From Chryseobacterium sp. CH25 (GTDB lineage: Bacteria > Bacteroidota > Bacteroidia > Flavobacteriales > Weeksellaceae): DNA of 64,000 nt. The position numbers were made by a program, and so were the translations under genes. The notes under the pieces were generated by a model. That model was not told the origin of the DNA. It saw only the letters and a program-made list of their open reading frames with translations, and did not search any database. Below, one piece after another: positions 43,781-52,591 of the stretch (positions within the stretch are counted from its first letter, which is position 1; each line of letters opens with the position of its first letter). The stretch covers positions 62,001 to 126,000 of the forward strand of contig NZ_NRQT01000004.1 in the NCBI RefSeq assembly GCF_004119455.1, given 5' to 3'.

Positions 43781-46582
43781 ATGAATGTGAAGTTACATGT
43801 ATTAAGTGCTGGAGCTTTGTTTTTTTTAGGACAAGCTGCCTATGCGCAAAAATCTAAGAATGATTCTATTCTGAAGGAGAATAAGATCGATGAGGTAATC
43901 GTTACTGGATATCAGAAGAAAAAAGCAGATGAAATTACCCAGGCTCAGGCCGTTGTAAGTGGAGATGCTATCAGAAGAAACTCTCCTACAACATCTATCG
44001 GAAACTCTTTACAGGGTAGAGCTTCAGGGGTATACGTACAAAGTGCTACCGGACAGCCAGGTTCTACTGCTACAATCATGGTAAGAGGGGTTGCTGGTGT
44101 TGGTGGTTCTTCTGAGCCTACTTATGTAGTAAATGGCATGTACATGTCTGCTAGACAGTTTAGTGCAATCAACCCTGCAGACGTAGAATCAATTTCCGTT
44201 CTTAAAGATGCTGCAGCTACGGCTCAGTATGGTGCAAGAGGAGCAAACGGGGTAGTTGTAGTAACAACTAAAGCCGGAAAAGTTGGAAAAACTAACTATT
44301 CATTTGAAAGTAAGTTTGGTTTCAGTGAAAAGCTGAAGGATAAGAACTTCACGATGATGAATGCCAGAGAGTTAATGAACTACCAGAATGAGCTAGGTTA
44401 CTTAGGAGTAGCTCCAAGATCTCAAGCTGAAATTAATGCACTTGCTGTTTATGATCACAACTGGCAAAAAGACCTGTTGAGACCTTCAAGTATTCAGTCT
44501 TACTTGTTCAGTGCACAGGGAGGATCTAGAGAAAGCACATTCTACTATTCATTAGGATATGATGCTGATAACGGTATTCTTAGAGACGTAGACGGACTTA
44601 AGAGATATACAGGTAACTTCGGTTTTACTAACAAATTAAGCGAAAAGTTAAATGTTGGAGTTAACCTTGGTATTCAATATCAGGTTACAGAAAACTTCAG
44701 AGACAGAAACAATACACAGAACCCATTCGCGGCAATGTATAAATATGCTCCTTACGAGCCGATTTATAACCCAGATGGAAGCTACAATCAGAAAATGAGA
44801 GCGGGTTCAAATACTGTAGAGCAGATCCGTAATAACAGATCTGAAGATCAGAGATTAAGAATTCCGGTAACTTTATTCGCAGAATATAAGATCACGAACG
44901 GGTTGAAATTTAAAACGAATTTCAACGGGCTTTACGATTGGTATATGAATACCACTTGGATGAAAAAGGGATCTAACCTGGATTTAACTACGAACAAAAT
45001 CCCTACAGGTTCATTAGCGAAAAACTCATTCTATGCATTTAACTATACGTGGAATAACTCATTAAATTATAAGAAATCATTCGGAAAACATAATTTTGAT
45101 TTCTTAGGATTTATCGAATATAACGATAACTACACTGAAACAGTGAATGCAAGTGCTTATGGATTAAAATCTACTACTCTTAGCGTTCCTTCTATCACGA
45201 CTCCTTCAGACAGAAATACATTTACCGGAACTAAAGTTAGAAATACTCTTTTCAGTTTAGCTGGTATGGTTAACTATGATTATGAAGGTAAATATTTAGC
45301 AACTGGATCATTAAGAAGAGATGCGTCTTCAAGATTTGGAGCTAATAACAAGAGCGGGATCTTCTGGTCTGCAAGTGCTGCTTGGAACATTGCCAAAGAA
45401 GACTTCATGAAAGGTGGTTTCATCAACGACTTGAAACTTAGAGCTTCTTACGGTACAACAGGAAATGACGGTTCATTATCTGACTATTATAATGTAGCTA
45501 ATGTTGGTTTCGATTTATACGGAAATAACGCAGCTTTATTCCCTGGAACTTACAACAGTGCCGAAAAAGTTTACATCGTTGGTAACACAAACCTGAAATG
45601 GGAATCTAATGCGGTAACCAATGCAGGGGTTGACTTTACAATGTGGAAGAGAAGAATCCGTGGATCTGTTGAAGTTTACCAAAACAAGAGAAAAGATTTC
45701 GTTCAATTAGTACCATTAGATAAGCAGGAAGGTTCATATTACCAATATATCAATGCTGGTGATATGACTCAGAAAGGTCTTGAAGCTGAATTAAGCGTAG
45801 ACGTGATGAGAAAGAAAGATTTCCAATGGACTGTACGTGCTAACATCTCTTTCCAGAAATCAACTCTTGATAAGCTGGCAGACGGACAAACTGAAAGAAA
45901 CCTTGGATATACTTATCTTAAAGTAGGTGAATCTCCATATGCATTCTATAGTGTTAGATTTGCAGGGGTAAACCCAGATAATGGAAATGCTCAATATTAC
46001 GATAAAGCAGGAAACATTACAGAAAAATACAGTGCTTCTGATGCTGTTGCGCTTACAGACAAATCTCCTTTCCCAACAAGCTTCGGAGGTTTCGGAACTA
46101 CACTTCAATATAAAGGATTCGACTTCAGTGCAGACTTTACATTCAAGTTAGGAGGTTATACATATAACAACATGTATCTGCTTGCTGTTGACCCAACTCA
46201 GGCTAAAGGAGGAAGAAACATGGCGCAGGCAGCTGCTAATATGTGGAGACAACCAGGTGATACAGGAGTATACCAAAGAGTAGATTCTAACGGTATGCGT
46301 GATTCTGATCAGTGGATTGAGAAATCAGACTACTTAAGATTAAGATCCCTTACACTAGGATATACATTTGATAAAAAGATTCTTGGAGAAGATGCACCAA
46401 TTAATAAACTGAGAATGTTTGTACAGGGGCAGAACTTATTTACATTTACTAATTTCCACGGAGAACCTGAAATTTCTGTAGGATCTGCTGAATCTGCATC
46501 ATTATTTGTTCCAGGATCATTTAACCTTTATACTTATCCTGCTGTAAGAACGATCATGGTAGGAATGCAATTAGAATTTTAA
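43781..46582 (+). CDS. SusC/RagA family TonB-linked outer membrane protein
   Basis: The ATG at 43781 gives 933 residues with a signal peptide (NVKLHVLSAGALFFLGQAAY). The TonB box-like stretch IDEVIVTGYQKKK is at about 35-47, the plug follows (SIGNSLQGRASGVYVQSATG, IMVRGVAGVGGSSEPTYVVN, VLKDAAATAQYGARGANGVV) and a long barrel ends IMVGMQLEF. The usual N-terminal carboxypeptidase-regulatory-like domain of SusC is missing. It imports a glycan or peptide through the outer membrane with SusD. It is not next to enzymes, so the substrate is unknown. Confidence 0.93.
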   Translation: MNVKLHVLSAGALFFLGQAAYAQKSKNDSILKENKIDEVIVTGYQKKKADEITQAQAVVSGDAIRRNSPTTSIGNSLQGRASGVYVQSATGQPGSTATIMVRGVAGVGGSSEPTYVVNGMYMSARQFSAINPADVESISVLKDAAATAQYGARGANGVVVVTTKAGKVGKTNYSFESKFGFSEKLKDKNFTMMNARELMNYQNELGYLGVAPRSQAEINALAVYDHNWQKDLLRPSSIQSYLFSAQGGSRESTFYYSLGYDADNGILRDVDGLKRYTGNFGFTNKLSEKLNVGVNLGIQYQVTENFRDRNNTQNPFAAMYKYAPYEPIYNPDGSYNQKMRAGSNTVEQIRNNRSEDQRLRIPVTLFAEYKITNGLKFKTNFNGLYDWYMNTTWMKKGSNLDLTTNKIPTGSLAKNSFYAFNYTWNNSLNYKKSFGKHNFDFLGFIEYNDNYTETVNASAYGLKSTTLSVPSITTPSDRNTFTGTKVRNTLFSLAGMVNYDYEGKYLATGSLRRDASSRFGANNKSGIFWSASAAWNIAKEDFMKGGFINDLKLRASYGTTGNDGSLSDYYNVANVGFDLYGNNAALFPGTYNSAEKVYIVGNTNLKWESNAVTNAGVDFTMWKRRIRGSVEVYQNKRKDFVQLVPLDKQEGSYYQYINAGDMTQKGLEAELSVDVMRKKDFQWTVRANISFQKSTLDKLADGQTERNLGYTYLKVGESPYAFYSVRFAGVNPDNGNAQYYDKAGNITEKYSASDAVALTDKSPFPTSFGGFGTTLQYKGFDFSADFTFKLGGYTYNNMYLLAVDPTQAKGGRNMAQAAANMWRQPGDTGVYQRVDSNGMRDSDQWIEKSDYLRLRSLTLGYTFDKKILGEDAPINKLRMFVQGQNLFTFTNFHGEPEISVGSAESASLFVPGSFNLYTYPAVRTIMVGMQLEF

Positions 46583-46596
46583 TATTGAATAGCTTT

Positions 46597-48063
46597 ATGA
46601 AAAAGAATATAATAAAAATAAGTTTAGCTGCGTTGACTGTTTTTGTATCGTTAACGTCTTGTGAAAGAAATTTGGATCAGATTTCATCTGTGAATGAAGC
46701 TGAAGAGCAAGCTATGACCAGACCTGAATCATTCAGACAGGCTTTAGATGGAGCTTATACTGCATTTAAAGGAACAGGTTATTACACTAGTGATGCAGGT
46801 AACCAGCTTATTATGGGAGATCTTACTACTGATAACCTTATCATTTCAGATGCAGGAAGAAACTCTAACGCTTCAGCTTCTAACTTTGAATTCTCTGCAG
46901 ATAATTCACAGACTACAGGATTGTTCAGTGCAGCATATGCTGTAGTAAGCAGAGCTAACTTTGTTCTTTCTTATTTAGGAAACGGAGTTTTATCCGGTGC
47001 TCAGAAAGATAATGTTGAAGCAGAAGCAAGAGCTATCAGAGCAGCAGCTCATTTTGATATTTTAAGAGCTTACTCTGTAATCCCAACACAAAACTCAGTA
47101 GCAAAGAACCAATATGGTATCTATTATTCTGAATCTTATAGACCATTGAATAATGATTCTTCAAGAAGTTTATCAGTAGATGATTCATATAAGAAAGTAA
47201 TCGCTGATTTATTAATTGCTGCTGATAAAATTACACAGAATGATGCCGATAAAGGAAGATTCAGCAAAGCTGCTGTATACGGATTATTATCAAGAGTATA
47301 TCTTTATAAAGGAGATAATGCAAATACTGTAAAATACGGTCAGTTAGCATTAGGGCTTTCACCAAGTGTTACAACATTGGCTAACTTTAACAGTATCTGG
47401 AAAGAAAATGAAGGATTGGCTAAAATTACTGATGGTGTTTTATTCCAGATTTCAAATGCTGCACCTGAACGTAATACAGTAGGGGTTGCTTATAACCAGT
47501 TAATTGATGGTCAATACAGATCAGAATTTGTTGCAGATTACGATTTCTTCAACACTTTCGCTGCTAATGACGTAAGAAAAACAGCTTACTTCACTACTGC
47601 ATTGTACAACAAGAAAATGTACAACCACATTACAAAATATGCAGGTAACGGTGGACCGGTTAACATTGTACCAGTTAAGTATCTGAGAACTGCTGAAGTA
47701 TTACTGAACGTAGCAGAAGCATCTTACAGATCAGGTAACGAGGGAACTGCTCTTACTTTGTTAAACCAGTTGAGAAAAGAAAGATATACTTCATTTACTC
47801 CTGGGACAGAAGCTGGAACAGCTCTTTTAGACGCTATCCTGAAAGAAAGAAGATTGGAGCTTGCTTTTGAAAATGACAGATGGTATACTTTGAAAAGATT
47901 AGGAAAGTCTATTACAAGATCCAATAAAGGAGATATTGCTGATGGTAGCGGATCAAAAGCGCTTATTCAGACTCTGGATGCAAAAAGTGACTTATGGCAA
48001 TGGCCAATTCCGATCAATGCTATTCAGGCTAACCCGAACATTAAGCAGAATGACAATTATTAA
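46597..48063 (+). CDS. SusD/RagB family nutrient-binding lipoprotein
   Basis: The ATG at 46597 gives 488 residues with a lipoprotein signal (cysteine in VSLTSCERNL). SusD features are the N-terminal helix (QAMTRPESFRQALDGAY), helical TPR-like parts with EAEARAIRAAAHFDILRAYS, and the C-terminal ILKERRLELAFENDRWYTLK and WPIPINAIQANPNIKQND blocks. It binds ligand on the cell surface and caps the SusC barrel. It starts 14 bases after susC, so the two form an operon closed by a terminator at 48091-48119. Confidence 0.95.
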   Translation: MKKNIIKISLAALTVFVSLTSCERNLDQISSVNEAEEQAMTRPESFRQALDGAYTAFKGTGYYTSDAGNQLIMGDLTTDNLIISDAGRNSNASASNFEFSADNSQTTGLFSAAYAVVSRANFVLSYLGNGVLSGAQKDNVEAEARAIRAAAHFDILRAYSVIPTQNSVAKNQYGIYYSESYRPLNNDSSRSLSVDDSYKKVIADLLIAADKITQNDADKGRFSKAAVYGLLSRVYLYKGDNANTVKYGQLALGLSPSVTTLANFNSIWKENEGLAKITDGVLFQISNAAPERNTVGVAYNQLIDGQYRSEFVADYDFFNTFAANDVRKTAYFTTALYNKKMYNHITKYAGNGGPVNIVPVKYLRTAEVLLNVAEASYRSGNEGTALTLLNQLRKERYTSFTPGTEAGTALLDAILKERRLELAFENDRWYTLKRLGKSITRSNKGDIADGSGSKALIQTLDAKSDLWQWPIPINAIQANPNIKQNDNY

Positions 48064-48090
48064 GAACTAACATTTTTAATATAAATAAGA

Positions 48091-48119
48091 AGAGCTCCAT
48101 GAAAATGGGGCTCTTTTTT
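48091..48119 (+). terminator. Terminator after susD
   Basis: AGAGCTCCAT pairs with ATGGGGCTCT around GAAA (one G-T pair) and is followed by six T residues. Confidence 0.88.
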
Positions 48120-48185
48120 ATTTGAATTTCATTGAAAAGTAACTAAGCAGTTTCGTAACACGAATCCCGTACCTCGTATCTGTCA

Positions 48186-49112
48186 TTACTCCCGCACAAT
48201 CATCCTGTTTTGATAGCTCTTAGGTGTTATTCCTTCCAGTTGCTTAAAGACTCTGGTGAAATAATTGGTATCCGAAAACCCAGTTTGGTAAGCGGTTTCT
48301 TTAATGCTGTTCTGGGTAGCCAGTAATTCTTTAGCCTTACTGATTCTTTCCTGCAGGATAAAGTCATTAGGGGAAGTTCCCAATTCATCTTTGAACATCT
48401 TAAAGAAGTTCGATTTGCTCACATACGCAAGCTTGGCAATACTTTCTATTGACAATTTCTGATGAAGGTTTCTTTTAATATAATCTACAGCAAAGCCAAT
48501 TCTCGATTTATTTTTTACAATATTTCTCTCTACCATACTCCTGGCCTGTGTCTGCATAAGCCGTATCAGAAGTTCTTTCAGAGCGAAATCAGCCATGATA
48601 TCCTTTTGAGAATTATCATCCATAGCAATCCTCATAATATTGTTGGTTGCAGAAGCCAATGCCTGGTTGTTAAATAGAAAATATTCATCCAGCTGAATAT
48701 TCCATTGTGATGCTTCATCTGCTTTTGGAAAATGATAATTTAAATGATTAAGAGAATTCTCTATAAAGTCAGGATTTAAACTTAAAGAGATACATTGAGT
48801 AGGAGTTTCATCAGCCTCAGGAAAATCAATGACCATAGTTTCACCAGGTGCTACCAGAATACTTTCTCCTGGAAAATAATCAAAATAATTTGTCTTGTTA
48901 TCCAGTTTCATGTGCTTTTTGCCTCTCAGCATAGCAGTAAATGCAATATTTTCAAAATGAAGCTTCACCCCGAAGGCCGCTTTATGCGTTTCGTAGATAC
49001 TGAATTCACAATTGTTTAGATTGAACTTTGTCTGATTTTCAACAAGACTCAATAGCTGGTTTTCCTTTCGTAATTCAGGAGTATTTAATAAAATCTTACT
49101 ATTGTTGTTCAT
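48186..49112 (-). CDS. AraC family transcriptional regulator (divergent from the aldehyde dehydrogenase gene)
   Basis: The 308-residue product has an N-terminal AraC_N-like sensing domain (about 30-190, with FPGESILVAPGETMVIDFPE) and a C-terminal pair of helix-turn-helix units: LSIESIAKLAYVSKSNFFKMF and SIKETAYQTGFSDTNYFTRV. It is transcribed away from the aldehyde dehydrogenase with a 180-base spacer. By position it is the likely activator of the aldehyde/alcohol dehydrogenase genes; AraC proteins in this setting respond to an aldehyde or alcohol in several bacteria. Confidence 0.9.
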   Translation of the reverse strand: MNNNSKILLNTPELRKENQLLSLVENQTKFNLNNCEFSIYETHKAAFGVKLHFENIAFTAMLRGKKHMKLDNKTNYFDYFPGESILVAPGETMVIDFPEADETPTQCISLSLNPDFIENSLNHLNYHFPKADEASQWNIQLDEYFLFNNQALASATNNIMRIAMDDNSQKDIMADFALKELLIRLMQTQARSMVERNIVKNKSRIGFAVDYIKRNLHQKLSIESIAKLAYVSKSNFFKMFKDELGTSPNDFILQERISKAKELLATQNSIKETAYQTGFSDTNYFTRVFKQLEGITPKSYQNRMIVRE

Positions 49113-49292
49113 TTCTGAGTATTTTGATAAAGGCGGTAACTCAAATATATAAAATTTGCTCCAACGTTGCTGTTAATAAAATAATAAAATTGATTTCTGT
49201 ACTATTCTGCACTTTTTTTATACGATTGTGCTATAGGTTTTTCACGCATCCGTGTAATTTGGGGGTATCTAAAAAATTAAATAAATACTGAT

Positions 49293-50822
49293 ATGAGTAC
49301 TCTTACAGAACCAAGATCAACAACGCTTTTACAACGTCCCGAGTTCAAAAGCAGATATGATAATTATATTGACGGAAAATTCACTCCACCCGTTAAAGGA
49401 CAATATTTTGATGTAGTTTCACCTGTTGATGGTAAGAATTTTACACAGGTCGCTCATTCCTCAAAAGAAGATCTGGAACTTGCTGTAGATGCAGCAGAAA
49501 AGGCATTCCAGACCTGGAAGCATACTTCAGCCACGGAAAGAAGTATCATTCTTAATAAAATTGCAGACAGAATAGAACAGAATTTAGAATATCTGGCTAC
49601 TGTAGAAACCATTGATAACGGGAAGGCTGTCAGAGAAACCTTAGCTGCTGATATTCCTTTGGCAATTGATCATTTCAGATATTTTGCTTCAGTTATCCGG
49701 GCAGAAGAAGGATCTCACAATGAACTGGATAAAGATACCGTTTCCCTGATTGTTCATGAGCCTCTGGGAGTTATTGCACAGATTATTCCATGGAACTTTC
49801 CGATTCTTATGGCAACATGGAAGCTTGCTCCTGCATTAGCAGCAGGAAACTGTGTAGTTTTAAAACCTGCAGAAAGTACACCGGTTTCTATTATGATCTT
49901 AATGGAATTAATTGGAGATTTATTACCGGCAGGAGTTGTGAATATTGTGAACGGCTTCGGTGCAGAATTGGGAAGAGCTTTGGTAACAAATCCTAAAGTA
50001 TCCAAAGCAGCCTTCACAGGGTCTACAGCTACAGGTCGTATGGTAATGCAGTATGCAACAGAAAATATTATTCCTGTAACGTTGGAATTAGGAGGGAAAT
50101 CACCCAATGTATTCTTCAATTCTGTGATGGATGCTGATGACGAATTTCTGGATAAAGCGATTGAAGGAGCTGTTCTTTTTGCCCTTAACCAGGGAGAGAT
50201 CTGTACATGTCCGTCAAGACTGCTGGTTCAGGAAGGTATTGCAGATGCTTTCATCGAAAGAGTAATTGAAAGGGTAAAAGCAATCAAAGTAGGAAATCCG
50301 CTGGATAAAACAGTGATGATGGGAGCTCAGGCTTCAAAAATTCAAAAAGATAAGATACTTTCCTATATCCAGTTGGGGGTAGATGAAGGTGCAGAAGTAT
50401 TGGTAGGAGGAGATGTCAATCATCTGGGAGAAGATCTGGAGGACGGATACTATATTCAGCCTACCGTCTTCAAAGGAAATAACAGAATGAGAATTTTCCA
50501 GGAAGAAATCTTCGGACCTGTACTGGCATTTACAACCTTTAAAGATGAAGAAGAGGCTGTTAAAATTGCCAACGATACCATCTATGGATTAGGAGCTGGA
50601 GTATGGACGAGAGATGCTCATCAACTATACAATATACCACGTCAGATTGAAGCAGGAAGAGTTTGGGTAAACCAATACCATTCATATCCGGCAGGAGCCC
50701 CTTTTGGTGGGTATAAACAATCAGGAATAGGAAGAGAGAATCATAAAATGATGCTGGATCATTATCGTCAGACCAAAAATATGCTGATCTCCTATAACAA
50801 AAATAAGTTAGGTTTCTTTTAA
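49293..50822 (+). CDS. Aldehyde dehydrogenase (AldB/ExaC-like)
   Basis: The 509-residue NAD(P)-dependent enzyme oxidises aldehydes, probably acetaldehyde, to acids. Motifs: IPWNFPILMATWKLAPALA near 165-183, FTGSTATGR at 241-249, the general base E265 (LELGGKSPN) and catalytic C304 (NQGEICTCPSR), with a double cysteine at 304/306. The C-terminal YKQSGIGRENHKMMLDHYRQTKN (read in part) fits the AldB/AcoD group. Its partner ADH and a DUF779 gene follow, making an alcohol to acid route. The AraC gene is divergent upstream. Confidence 0.95.
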   Translation: MSTLTEPRSTTLLQRPEFKSRYDNYIDGKFTPPVKGQYFDVVSPVDGKNFTQVAHSSKEDLELAVDAAEKAFQTWKHTSATERSIILNKIADRIEQNLEYLATVETIDNGKAVRETLAADIPLAIDHFRYFASVIRAEEGSHNELDKDTVSLIVHEPLGVIAQIIPWNFPILMATWKLAPALAAGNCVVLKPAESTPVSIMILMELIGDLLPAGVVNIVNGFGAELGRALVTNPKVSKAAFTGSTATGRMVMQYATENIIPVTLELGGKSPNVFFNSVMDADDEFLDKAIEGAVLFALNQGEICTCPSRLLVQEGIADAFIERVIERVKAIKVGNPLDKTVMMGAQASKIQKDKILSYIQLGVDEGAEVLVGGDVNHLGEDLEDGYYIQPTVFKGNNRMRIFQEEIFGPVLAFTTFKDEEEAVKIANDTIYGLGAGVWTRDAHQLYNIPRQIEAGRVWVNQYHSYPAGAPFGGYKQSGIGRENHKMMLDHYRQTKNMLISYNKNKLGFF

Positions 50823-50830
50823 TATTATGT

Positions 50831-50960
50831 AGGACGTGCCCGATTGCCTTGGCTTTTCCCAGGGCAAACGGTCGGGCTATGCAGGGCTTCACTTCGTTTC
50901 GGTGCTTTATTGCATGACGCACCGGCTCGTGCCTCGCCGCCCTTACTATCCCTCACGCAT
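50831..50960. repeat. GC-rich repeat-like element between the dehydrogenase genes
   Basis: This 130-base stretch is clearly richer in G+C than its surroundings. GCCCGATTGCC near 50838 pairs with GGCAAACGGTCGGGC near 50863 as a hairpin, and the stretch continues with CACTTCGTTTCGGTGC and ACCGGCTCGTGCCTCGCC. It has no reading frame that looks coding. It resembles non-coding repeats common in flavobacterial spacers. The remainder up to 51066 is AT-rich and likely holds the ADH promoter. Confidence 0.55.
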
Positions 50961-51066
50961 TAAGTGTAACATTTCCCTATACATACCCTTAAAAAATATT
51001 TAAATGATAAAATAATCGGATAATTACTTAAAATAACCATAATAAAACTCATTCAAAAAATAAAAT

Positions 51067-52101
51067 ATGATCCCCAAAACGATGAAAGCTGCGGTAGTCC
51101 AAGGTTATGGACAGCCCTTGAAGATTGAAGAAGTTCCTGTTAGAGAACCCGGAAGATATGAAGTACTTGTGAAGGTGATAGCCTGTGGTGTTTGCCATAC
51201 AGATTTACATGCAGTAGATGGAGACTGGCCGGCTAAACCCAAAATGCCACTTATTCCCGGGCATGAAGGGGTAGGAATTGTAGTGGCTTGTGGCCCTGAA
51301 GCTTTTGTAAAAGAAGGCGATGCGGTAGGTGTGCCATGGCTTTACAGTGCCTGCGGTTGTTGTGATTACTGTATTACAGGATGGGAAACACTTTGTGAAG
51401 CTCAGAAAAATGGTGGATATAGCGTTGATGGAGGATTTGCAGAATATGTAATTGCAGATTCAAGATATGTAGGGCACTTAAAACCAGATGTAAACTTTCT
51501 GGAAATTGCTCCTATTTTATGTGCCGGAGTAACAGTATATAAAGGACTAAAAGAAACCGAGACCAAACCTGGTGAATGGGTGGCCATATCAGGAATCGGA
51601 GGTTTGGGTCACGTAGCAGTTCAGTATGCAAAAGCAATGGGAATGCATGTAGCGGCTATTGATGTAGCAGATGATAAGCTTGATTTGGCCAAAAAATTAG
51701 GCGCAGACCTGGTGGTTAATGCAAAAAATACAGATCCTGGCGAATATTTACATAAAGAAGTAGGTGGAATGCATGGTGCATTGATTACTGCTGTTTCACC
51801 CATTGCTTTCAAACAAGGTATAGATGTTTTAAGACGGAAAGGAACTATTGCTCTAAATGGATTGCCACCCGGATCATTTGAACTTCCGATTTTTGAAACA
51901 GTATTAAAGAGAATTACTGTAAGAGGATCTATAGTAGGAACCAGAAAAGATTTACAGGAAGCATTAGATTTTGCAAATGAAGGACTTGTAAAAGCTACAG
52001 TAACTTCAGCAAAACTAGAAGATATTAATGATGTATTTGATAAAATGAAAAAAGGGCAGATCGATGGCAGAATCGTATTAGATATTGCAGGCTCAAATTA
52101 A
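51067..52101 (+). CDS. adhP: Zinc-dependent alcohol dehydrogenase
   Basis: The 344-residue medium-chain dehydrogenase interconverts primary alcohols and aldehydes with NAD(H). Catalytic zinc ligands are C43 (ACGVCHTD), the histidine in GHEGVG and a late cysteine ([11 protein letters not shown]); the structural zinc cysteines lie in [17 protein letters not shown]. The Rossmann motif [17 protein letters not shown] is at about 178-194. Start at 51067 ([10 protein letters not shown]) or 51082; both leave the fold complete. It matches AdhP/AdhA-type ethanol dehydrogenases and pairs with the aldehyde dehydrogenase upstream. Confidence 0.94.
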   Translation: MIPKTMKAAVVQGYGQPLKIEEVPVREPGRYEVLVKVIACGVCHTDLHAVDGDWPAKPKMPLIPGHEGVGIVVACGPEAFVKEGDAVGVPWLYSACGCCDYCITGWETLCEAQKNGGYSVDGGFAEYVIADSRYVGHLKPDVNFLEIAPILCAGVTVYKGLKETETKPGEWVAISGIGGLGHVAVQYAKAMGMHVAAIDVADDKLDLAKKLGADLVVNAKNTDPGEYLHKEVGGMHGALITAVSPIAFKQGIDVLRRKGTIALNGLPPGSFELPIFETVLKRITVRGSIVGTRKDLQEALDFANEGLVKATVTSAKLEDINDVFDKMKKGQIDGRIVLDIAGSN

Positions 52102-52115
52102 ATAATGAAGTGGTT

Positions 52116-52152
52116 GATCCCGGTGAAAAAATTATTTTACCGGGATCTTTTA
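52116..52152 (+). terminator. Hairpin between adh and the DUF779 gene
   Basis: GATCCCGGT pairs with ACCGGGATC around a 15-base loop and is followed by a short T run. It lies after the adh stop and would lower but may not abolish read-through into the DUF779 gene. Confidence 0.75.
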
Positions 52153-52184
52153 TAAATAACCTTTATGATTTTAAAACAATAAAA

Positions 52185-52568
52185 ATGGAAACAAAAATAT
52201 CAAGACTTTCCGCCACAGAAAAAGCCTTTGAAGTCATCCGTGAACTTGAGGAGAAATACGGTGATCTGATGTTTTACCAGGCAGGAGGCTGTTGTGAAGG
52301 CACACAACCACAATGCTTCGAAAAAGGAGGTTTTTTCCCAAGAATGAATGATGCCATGATCGGAACCATTAACGGACATGAATTCTGGATAGACCGCGAT
52401 CTTTTTGAATACTGGAAATATTCCCATTTTACCCTTGATGTAACAGATGGTTTCGGACCGGGAGGCTTCTCATTAGAAACTCCTTTAGGAAAGACTTTCA
52501 AAGTAGAATACAGACTTTTTACTCCTGAAGAATATGAAAATCTTGAGGCAGTAAAACGCAGTGAATAA
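52185..52568 (+). CDS. DUF779 family protein
   Basis: The ATG at 52185 gives 127 residues; the upstream extension to 52110 would run through the terminator hairpin. The product carries the DUF779 features FYQAGGCCEGTQPQCFE (three cysteines), GTINGHEFWIDRDLFEYWKY and the GFGPGGFSLETPLGKTF segment. The family is regularly found next to AldB/ExaC-type aldehyde dehydrogenases, as here, and may help maturation or metal use of those enzymes; its biochemical role is unknown. Confidence 0.88.
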   Translation: METKISRLSATEKAFEVIRELEEKYGDLMFYQAGGCCEGTQPQCFEKGGFFPRMNDAMIGTINGHEFWIDRDLFEYWKYSHFTLDVTDGFGPGGFSLETPLGKTFKVEYRLFTPEEYENLEAVKRSE

Positions 52569-52591
52569 ACTTAAGAATTTTATATCAACCG

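Noticed and set aside
48186..49112. AraC gene as regulator of the SusC/SusD operon
   Set aside because: A terminator and convergent orientation separate it from SusD; its divergent promoter faces the aldehyde dehydrogenase, so that link is stronger.
50560..50922. Minus-strand frame of 120 codons at the end of the aldehyde dehydrogenase gene
   Set aside because: It is antisense to conserved dehydrogenase sequence and then runs into the GC-rich repeat-like element; no protein features are visible.
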